Shown: one piece after another, positions 48,301 through 64,000 of the stretch
Position numbering within the stretch: position 1 is the first letter of the stretch
How the letters are laid out: every line of letters starts with the position of its first letter
Origin: Litoditis marina
Taxonomy: Eukaryota; Nematoda; Chromadorea; Rhabditida; Rhabditidae
DNA: 64,000 bases
NCBI GenBank assembly: GCA_964036275.1
Contig: OZ038433.1
Location: forward strand, 18,978,257 to 19,042,256
Reading direction: 5' to 3'
The notes under the pieces: generated by a model
The model's input: the letters and a program-made list of their open reading frames with translations, nothing else
Database searches by the model: none
Told to the model about the DNA's origin: nothing
Made by a program: the position numbers and the translations under genes

Positions 48301-49417
48301 CGGGAAAAAAACTGTTCCTATTCTAATTGATACTTTGATTTTACTTTGATTGTTACTTCGGAGAAGTATTACTTCCAAAATACATTCAGTGAAAAATTAA
48401 ACTGTTCAAAACCTGAGTAAGTTGGACAAATTATAATGTTTGCAGTTTACAAATTACGAGCTCTCACAGGTTTTCGTGCCATTAGCGAAGCAAGAAAGCA
48501 TTGATTGAAATTCGAGCTCTTTCCCTCTATTTACTCTTACTATTTCAAAATATTAATAAAACATGACATTTGATTTCTCATTTTTGTAGTTTTCTCTTCA
48601 CATCTCTTCCAATTCAATTCAAATCTAGTCTAGATAAGTAATTACTGGTAGTTGTGTATACTATGTAATTGAAACAGATGCTTCATACAAATTGACAGTC
48701 AACTACTTAACAATTTAGCTTACCTTCAAATTCTGATGGAACGAAGATTTCTTCGTAAGACGAATAACAAAAGCCGAACACATTATGGACAGTATTCCAA
48801 CTATAACCTGACAGGCTTGATTCCCCACCATCCAAGGGTCAGTGGCAACTAGGATGCCTACCTGCAAATAACAATAATCATTGTTTCATGAAACAAACTC
48901 GGAAAAAGTTTATTTTCAAACTACAAGTTTCAAGCATAGTAAAAAAAAGTGTGAATATACCCCATCCCTGGATTGAGATCAAAGACCATGTCAATGGCGA
49001 ATTCCAACCTGCGTCGTCTCCTCAAGCGTCGTCTCCTCAAGTTTCCTACCGCGAAACAGTGCACAAAGCGAGAGACGCAGGATGAAGAATTCCACATAGG
49101 TGGTTTCTAAGTTTTATTATTTTCCTTTTTTTATTTATCTTTCCTATCTTACTACTTAGATGTTGTAATCATCATTAAAATGTCATTTTCTATTCTGGAA
49201 AACCAGCATAGGCGGTATTCCTGTCTTTCTCTCTATTGAAATATGACACCTACGTTAGTGGTAACAGAAGTTTGGATGTCAAATACGGTTCTTGAAACTA
49301 AAAATCCGTGACGAAAAAAAATCCGTGACGAATTTCTGAAAAGAGGTTCTGCCAACCGGTAAATATACTTACACTAGCCATTTCCTCATCGGAAATGTTG
49401 AAGAGTGGCGCTTTCAT
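42380..49417 (-). CDS. Sra-superfamily 7TM chemoreceptor C, Sre-like, intact
   Basis: Nine exons: 49417-49373, 48861-48724, 48129-48067, 47763-47672, 45204-45066, 44809-44690, 44001-43925, 43463-43238, 42550-42380. They give 356 residues in frame. Exons 2 to 9 have exactly the lengths of receptor A (138, 63, 92, 139, 120, 77, 226, 171). The start MKAPLFNISDEEMAS is two residues longer than A. It carries ERIVCC..IQRYEN after TM3, LSESFQVHENQRI before TM6 and the LRNERRRGTRVSELT tail. Likely a sensory GPCR of the same subfamily as A and B, now separated from them by receptor D and the SH2 kinase. Intron 4 (45205-47671) is long because of an antisense ORF1-type element and P repeats. Confidence 0.82.
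42583..42782 (-). mobile_element. T1 element with a different tRNA body, copy 3
   Basis: TATAGTGCGTGCCAAATTTA at the left and GCGACAACTATA at the right keep the T1 ends. On the minus strand the tRNA-like part reads A box TTAGTGTAGTGGTTAGCG and B box GGTTCAACTCC, clearly different from the other copies. It is in receptor C intron 8. Confidence 0.75.
42966..43183. mobile_element. MITE-like family M5, copy 2
   Basis: GGCCTGGCAGGAACCGAATC, CTTGCGCTCCACGGTTAATT and the complementary order at the right, ending GGTTCCTGTCAGACC. The inverted ends are about 55 bp. It lies in receptor C intron 8. Confidence 0.85.
43555..43640. repeat. Short dispersed repeat shared with 47555-47645
   Basis: CTGCGTATCATTGATCTACA here and CTGCGTATCGTTGATCTGCA at 47569 begin related stretches. 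Both look like halves of a palindromic element akin to family P. Both are in receptor C introns. Confidence 0.5.
44321..44400. repeat. 28-bp tandem repeat, about 2.9 copies
   Basis: Units begin at 44321, 44349 and 44377 with AACTTGCAGCTTTCATCT. The third unit is partial and has one change. It lies in receptor C intron 6. Confidence 0.9.
46160..47335 (+). mobile_element. ORF1-only LINE-like retroelement inside receptor C intron 4
   Basis: A short 5' leader, one long open frame (46232-47182), and about 150 bp of 3' sequence ending in AAAGC followed by TTATTATTATTA, like the short-repeat tails of many non-LTR elements. No reverse transcriptase or endonuclease is present. Element edges are approximate, and no clear target-site duplication was found. 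Confidence 0.55.
46232..47182 (+). CDS. LINE ORF1-like protein (RRM-type domain), single exon
   Basis: 316 residues from the first ATG; in-frame methionines at residues 4 and 10 are alternative starts. A coiled-coil-like opening (ILSEIKSLNSKIDLLTQNL) is followed by SLTIYGLPE, ILHRLGK, RPLKVSIKD and a RKFETLEQRKAG segment. This order matches the RRM-like core of L1/CR1-group ORF1 proteins (establishedly RNA-binding chaperones of the retrotransposon). A long acidic, serine-rich region and a C-terminal DVYFDRHGFRYNI end follow. No zinc knuckle is seen. It is antisense to and nested in receptor C. The intact frame suggests a recent insertion or selection on the protein. Alternatively a host gene derived from a LINE. 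Confidence 0.6.
   Translation: MIIMSPRSKMVPSRTHFSTILSEIKSLNSKIDLLTQNLPAIIQSELHHFNDRRSLTIYGLPEDSTTKKKVNSIFNLVSISSSNVSILHRLGKPRQDGLPRPLKVSIKDGIPFPRLIDLSTAMKGEASMSTFHVRKFETLEQRKAGFLARQSKRDAARAEVTDQTTIQPEPADDNLQTQTEMELVEQSRDFVCNMVSECLSPPIEPTLLPETSIDDPAIQEPVTIMMLPSPPEVLSVICDSSPDLHPLSLHTLDDVSLQNVQNYVTMLYDMQCSRVSMSERYSAFRGCYRLYPHLAPIVSDVYFDRHGFRYNINPSW
47390..47533. repeat. Palindromic dispersed repeat, family P, copy 3
   Basis: CAATTCCCAGCTAATTGGTC at the left, CATTGGCGCCAATTTTTCTG at the right, and the internal TGCAGGTCAGAGAGACACAG shared with the other copies. It directly follows the ORF1 element. Confidence 0.7.
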
Positions 49418-49662
49418 CCCGACTACCGTTTATTGGAAAACTTTCTTCTTCAAACCTTCCAAATCATCAAAATGGTTTATTTGCGAAATGAACCAATTAT
49501 GTTTCAATTGCAGTAACATTAAACATATAAACAAAACACCACCCACTTCGGGAACGCGTGGCACACGTCCCAGGATGATCACTACTTCAATTATGTCGTT
49601 AACAAATCTATCCAAATACATTATTACTAATTGAAAAGAACTGTAACAAGTTCGCAAACGAA

Positions 49663-49860
49663 TATAGTCGTCGACAACGGAAAGGCGAGAGGGTACTGTA
49701 TATCTCACTTTCCGCTGTGTACGCACACATGTCTCTGATTCCAGAGCCTGGTAGTTATGTGCGCTAATAGCGCAGTGGTTGACGCCTAGTTACGAAACTT
49801 TTGCTCGCAGGTTCGATTCCGGCGAGCGACAGAAATTCATAAATTTGACACTCACTGTAT
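49663..49860 (+). mobile_element. T1 element, copy 4
   Basis: TATAGTCGTCGACAACGG at the left, CACTCACTGTATA at the right (one change from ACTATA). A box AATAGCGCAGTGG and B box GGTTCGATTCCGG are perfect. Confidence 0.85.
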
Positions 49861-49957
49861 AGGGAGTGAACCAAGGTTGGCTGTAGTCTCATGTCGAGTA
49901 TGAGCTACGTGATCAAACTACACAGACGGCGGAATATCTGAAGTTGAAACCCAAGTG

Positions 49958-50084
49958 GTTTCACTAGATTCTCTTCACTAGCTTGGTCACTAGTATCAAG
50001 CTCGATTTTGGAGCTTGTTTCACAAGTTGGTAAACTTGGCTGAAACTTGTTCGACCTTTTGATTTTGAGAGAATCTAGTGAAAC
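49958..50084. mobile_element. MITE-like hairpin M8
   Basis: GTTTCACTAGATTCTCTT at the left and GAGAGAATCTAGTGAAAC at the right are inverted with one mismatch; about 127 bp. No second copy was noticed. Confidence 0.65.
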
Positions 50085-50161
50085 AATTTGGTTCGGAATT
50101 TCAGCGATGGGGAGACATACCGTATCGGCGTGCATGGAGCATTGCGCATATGCGAACACTG

Positions 50162-50296
50162 GACTGTTAGTCAATTGCATAGTCACAAGAAACATGTCTA
50201 ATACACAGCAAAATTCACGAGCCGGGAATGAAAAAGTGCAGGATGCCTCATTGGAGTCCTCACTTTACGTGACTATTCAATTGCCTTCAAGTATAT
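50162..50296. mobile_element. MITE-like family M4, copy 6
   Basis: CTGTTAGTCAATTGCATAGT at the left and TTTACGTGACTATTCAATTG at the right. Confidence 0.7.
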
Positions 50297-51732
50297 GCGT
50301 TCACACAACAAGCTTCCACTGTTTCACGGAATGTATGTTACTGGAACTGTTCCATTCTCATTATTACACGGAACCGGAAGTGTTACCAGAAGTACGTGAG
50401 ACCCAGACGGAAAGTTTTCTCAGACACATTTGAGACAAATATCATACGGAAATTCCATAGAACACAAAATCGTTCGAATGAAAATGACGGAACACCGTTT
50501 CGTGTCGAGACCGAAAAAAACGCCAGGAAAAATTCAATTTTCATGCTCTGATTGCTACTTATTTCATGGTTGGGTTTGTTCAGATTTTGTTTTGTTTCCC
50601 AGACACTAGGCTTGGAATAGTAGAAAAAATAGCAATGATTTGGAAACGAATGGGTATACGTTTTTCTAGTTTGAGAACAACTCTTAAATATATTAGTGAG
50701 TGTGACCACATTTTGAGGGGCTCAAGTTTGTGAGGTATCTCGTGGATAGAACTCTAGACATACCTCGCAGATTTAAATATCTATATTACATTGTTTACAA
50801 GATAGTTCGCGTTAGATATTGCAGGGGTGGATAAATAACTACGCCGCCTGGGTAGTTCCGGAACGAATCGTTGGCATTTTCTACGACACCAATCTTGTGC
50901 AAAGTTGAGGTATCTTCATTGTTTTTTGTTGGCATCAGATTCATACATTTGGATCATTGATTGTGTGCAATACTTACCGTACACACGATCAATAAGTATA
51001 CTTTACACGATTTATCTGTCGCGTACTAAAAAATTTTGAAGGACCGTAACACCACAACGTATGACCGCAAAAGTATATATATATAGTACGAAGTTCATTG
51101 AGATTATGACAAGTGTACGTTTGGATTTGTTGGTTTGCAGCAATGTCTACGAGCATCAAATTACTGGTTTTATGGCATGGGAGAAAATTAACTTATGAGC
51201 CTGAAGTGTACTGTAGTTGGACTGATCTTCAATGAATTAATGAAGTTAAATGTTTTTAACAAAAGGTTTTTGAATGTTTTCTAATGGGTGAAATGTGTTA
51301 GCGATGAAATTAGAAGTTCTATCTTGCATAGCAGAGAACAAGGTTTACAGTAGTCTCTCTCTGAATAAGTAAGGAAGAGCAAACAATTAAAGGTGGGTAT
51401 AGAGGGAATGAAATGTTTTCTTTTTACTACACAGAAGAGAGACACGGTTCACAGCATACGCCCTCTTCAAAGGAGCGCAGCTAAAGGTGGGCATAAAGAA
51501 AATTAGCAGCTGTCAACCTAATTGACGTAAACATGAATTCTCTCTAATTGTGACATTTTCGTAAAGAGAACTGCATTTGCTCACATGATAAAAGTGATTT
51601 GCTAAAGGTATATTTTCCGCCGCATAAGTAAAACAGAAAATGAGTATTTCGAGGGAAAATGAGACTTGAATTGAATTAAATTGAGTTTTTGTTTGCGATA
51701 CACATTGGTATATATACAACTATATACTATAT

Positions 51733-51916
51733 ACTATACACAACGGGAGGATATTGTATATCTCGCTTTCCGCTGTGTACGCACACATGTCTTCTATTCC
51801 AAAGCTTCTTGGTTATGTGCTCTAATGGCGCAGTGGTTAGCGACCTGCTTCAAAACTGTTGCTCGCAGTTTCGATTCCGGCAAGAGACCGAAATTTATAA
51901 TTTTGGCACTCACTGT
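51733..51916 (+). mobile_element. T1 element, copy 5 (eroded ends)
   Basis: Internal ATATCTCGCTTTCCGCTGTG, A box AATGGCGCAGTGGTTAGCG and B box GTTTCGATTCCGG match. Both terminal motifs have decayed. Confidence 0.75.
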
Positions 51917-52146
51917 CTGTGTGACACATGTACAATGCAGGAATGCTAACAGGGACGTTTCTGTATTAATTAGTATTCAGATGATAGAAAAACCACAATT
52001 CTAAAAAAATCTTCCATATGGTACTGATGACCCAGCGATTGAAATAAAAGGAAAGATTTGACCTGGTCAAGAATGGAATCTTTTATGAGCCAAACTCGTT
52101 AAGACTACTGTATCGCGAAGCATTCGGCCTGTAAATGAATGATGTT

Positions 52147-52262
52147 TCAAAGAAGGACGATTATCTGGTCCAATCCCTACACTTCAGTCCTTCAAACTGC
52201 AATACATTTTTCAAATGCAGTTTAAAGGACCGTGGACACGGGATTGGTCCACATAATCGTTA
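52147..52262. mobile_element. MITE-like family M1, copy 4
   Basis: AAAGAAGGACGATTATCTGG and CCACATAATCGTTATAA ends, with the inner CCTTCAAACTGC/GCAGTTTAAAGG pair. Confidence 0.75.
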
Positions 52263-52574
52263 TAATTTAAATTCACGACTTAGAAAAGAAGCGTTCAGCG
52301 GTTAGAGCTCCTATCATAGAAGAGGATACTTTGGCTGATTGAAAGTGTTCGAAATCAAAATGGATTTTAAAAAGTCCGTGAATGATTCAATCTGCGTCTT
52401 CACAAACACTTACTTCCAGACAAAAATGATAGGAAAAATGATAATTTGACAGGAAGTTGCTTTTACGCACGTACAGTACTGTAATTAGCCTAAGATGTGC
52501 AGGTAAATGATGTCAATGTGGAGTTGACTGTAATTAAACGGCAATAACAAAGTGCCTAGACAGACTTCGAACCA

Positions 52575-52745
52575 GGCGCGGTAGTAATACCTTAGGACCT
52601 CCTGAGATACCTCATGAGCAACATCTCCCGAATTTCTCATGAGATTATTTTGTTATACGTCAACTTCCACGAGATGCTCAGGAGGTGTTCACAAGTTTCT
52701 CATGAGAAAGTTATATGAAGCTCTCGTGAGGTTGAATGGACGTCG
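52575..52745. mobile_element. MITE-like hairpin family M9, copy 2
   Basis: Starts near CGCGGTAGTAATACC and contains CCTCATGAGCAACATCTC and TTTCTCATGAGAAAGTTATA palindromes like copy 1. Confidence 0.5.
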
Positions 52746-53177
52746 CTAGACTCAGACATTTTCTGTGAGTCTCGCTGAGAGTTTTCCGATTCTTCAGGGA
52801 ACATACACTCTCTTTTTTGGTTGAGGACCTGAGACTCGTGGGAAACTGAAACTACACGCACCAGCTCGAACCACTGCCATTATTCAGAACTATTTTTTTC
52901 TGAATCATTGAACATGATAAACTGAATCGAATCTTCAAACCTAGCAGGTCGCCTGTGTCCTTAGAAAAAACGTGAGCAAACATTACGGTTCAAGTACTCG
53001 TTTTGGTTAGAAGTTCGATAACATGTAGTTACACACATGTTTACGGGAGACCTGTAGACCTAATTGAGAAGCACGCTTTTCACGTTTGCAGGTAATTTCC
53101 GATAAAACGACCATCTGTTTAGCGAACAGTGTCATTAAAAGTCGAGGTGTCGCAGAATGTCAAGACTGTGAAAACAC

Positions 53178-53330
53178 TTGCAACTTAAAATACCGGAGAA
53201 AATGCAGGCTTAAATACTGGTGTCGACTCAGTCTGCATCTCCTTATGAATTTAAAACAGTACAGGCGACATCTGGCTGACCCCGGCATTTTAAGTTGCAA
53301 AATTGGCGAGTCCGGTATTTTGAGTTGCAA
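53178..53330. repeat. Inverted repeat with 20-bp arms and an extra internal arm
   Basis: TTGCAACTTAAAATACCGGA at 53178-53197 pairs with 53311-53330 (19 of 20). A second right-arm copy CCGGCATTTTAAGTTGCAA lies at 53282-53300. Confidence 0.75.
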
Positions 53331-54059
53331 CGGTTTTTCAGAGTAATGTTCGAAATATTCTCTTCTTTCCGTCTCCATCATTTCCTGTTCATTTTGTTCC
53401 GCACATTGCGTGTTGGATAACAAAATTCAAGAACTTCAATATTTATTCAATTCTGAAATATCACAATGATGCGATCATCTCGAAGCACTTTGCGAGTAAA
53501 GCTGGACAATAAAAATGACATAAACTCTGGCTGGGAATGATTTAAAATGGACACATTTCAACGAAAATCAATGAGCAGCTCTTGAAAGTAAACACAATAA
53601 AATGACTGGACACTTATTTTGATTTGAAAAAGGGAAAAACAAATAAGAAATTTTCGTTCACAGAAGAAACATTAGAGGTCACATAGAAATTCGTGTCTGC
53701 AAAAAGTTATGCAATTAACCGTCATTTTCAGCTGTTTTCTTTTATTCAGGCGCGTTACAAGTTGAACATTAGTAAAAATGGAGGAATGAGCACTAAACGT
53801 TGAGTTATCAACAGAAAACATTTGAGAGTTGAACAAGTAGTTGAAATTCCGTTCCACCGAGCAATTTTAGTCGTGAAGATAGTAATTGAGTCTTTTTTAC
53901 TCGTTAGACTAGCACATTATGGCGAATATTTGTGGTAATAGTCAATTCAATCGATACGTATTCAATGCAGTGGGGAACATTCTTAGGGTATTGCACTGAA
54001 TGAGAGAATTAACATAGTTTAAATCACCTCTAGGGTCAGAGGCCACGGAGAGATAACCT

Positions 54060-63468
<9,409 letters not shown>

Positions 63469-64000
63469 CTGAAAATAATAAAGAGAGATAAATAAATGAA
63501 CCCAATGACAATAACATAGAAAACAGACGGTATAGTCTGTTTCACGAAACAATAGCCCTCTACAGTAAGATTATACAACTTTTAGGTGAATTCATCATAT
63601 CTTGTAGGTGTTGTACATAGTTCAAACTTTGTGATTTCGTTGTCCACTTTGGGTACTACAGTCATACAGAACAGTGAATCTAAAATTCTGTTTGTTGATT
63701 GGATAAATGCGTTTGAATTTTGGAAAGATTACTGTAGAAAGTCATCGATTGGTGAAACAAACTATACAACCCTAGCAAAATTGCGATGAAATTTGCTGCG
63801 GTTTCTCGTGATTTTTTCGTAACTTGACAGGTTGTAGAACGAGCCAACCAGTGGACTTGAATTAATTAAAAAGAGAGTAAAATAGAAACGAAATGATACA
63901 AAACTATAGAAGAAGATTACGAGAAGCATCGCAATAGGTTCATCTGAGGTTTCTCGTGATTTCTTTTCCATACTTTGAATAGATTGTGGAACAAAAAATT
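63469..64000. other. jnk-1 upstream intron or 5' flank
   Basis: An M6 copy covers 63531-63766. Beyond it, GGTTTCTCGTGATTT occurs twice (63801 and 63949) as the start of an imperfect direct repeat. No further jnk-1 exon was recognised, so the 5' exons lie outside the window. Confidence 0.5.
63531..63766. mobile_element. MITE-like family M6, copy 2
   Basis: TATAGTCTGTTTCACGAAAC at the left; GGTGAAACAAACTATA at the right, 236 bp, the same length as copy 1. Confidence 0.88.

Larger units (their letters stand above)
49418..54059. other. Intergenic region between receptor C and jnk-1
   Basis: About 4.6 kb with no recognised gene. It holds two T1 elements, an M8 hairpin, M4, M1 and M9 copies and an inverted repeat at 53178-53330. 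The 3' flank of jnk-1 has a possible AATAAA at 53741-53746, about 315 bases past the stop. Confidence 0.6.

Noticed and set aside
36309..49417. Operon of kinase and receptor C
   Set aside because: The 812-bp gap is far larger than typical nematode operon spacing, and the functions are unrelated.
51396..51500. Direct repeat of TAAAGGTGGG as a regulatory array
   Set aside because: Only two imperfect copies about 90 bp apart with no further support.

Overview
The window is nuclear DNA of a rhabditid nematode, most likely Caenorhabditis or a close relative. It is AT-rich, and its genes are split into many short exons with GT..TTTCAG-type introns. Gene content is typical of that group: nematode-expanded chemoreceptors, a nematode-type SH2-tyrosine kinase, a DUF229 gene and a clear jnk-1 orthologue. 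No bacterial, organellar or viral genes were seen. Exon models were built by hand from splice signals and reading-frame continuity. In the intact models, summed exon lengths keep frame across all junctions.

Layout: 0.5-4.1 kb (+) holds the 3' part of a DUF229 gene. Every other conserved gene is on the minus strand. 5.9-14.1 kb is a complete bestrophin channel gene. 19.6-23.1 kb is an intact Sre-like chemoreceptor (A). 25.2-29.5 kb is a close paralogue with two frame-breaking deletions (B, pseudogene). 30.2-33.9 kb is an unrelated 7TM receptor (D). 36.3-41.6 kb is an SH2-tyrosine kinase. 42.4-49.4 kb is a second intact Sre-like receptor (C), and one of its introns carries an antisense ORF1-type retroelement protein. 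54.1-63.5 kb is jnk-1, with its 5' end outside the window. The genes look independent: gaps of 0.8 to 5.4 kb argue against operons.

Introns and intergenic DNA are packed with at least nine families of short inverted-repeat (MITE-like) elements, each named here by its ends: M1 (TTTAAAGAAGGACG), M2 (TTAAAGGGACCG), M3 (TTAAAGGAGACCGG), M4 (GTCAATTGCACAGTCACGTG), M5 (GGTCTGACAGGAACC), M6 (TATAGTCTGTTTC), M7 (TATAGTT..CATTCCCACTG), M8 and M9. There are also two tRNA-derived families.

The most unusual signal is family T1, about 200 bp, seven copies. Each copy has a tRNA-like internal Pol III promoter (A and B boxes) but is bounded by inverted TATAGT/ACTATA ends instead of a SINE tail, and those end bases are shared with M6 and M7. 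Other points of note are MITEs abutting or supplying 3' splice sites, an ORF1-only LINE-like element, an activation loop without tyrosine in the SH2 kinase, and a hyperconserved core in M2 copies.
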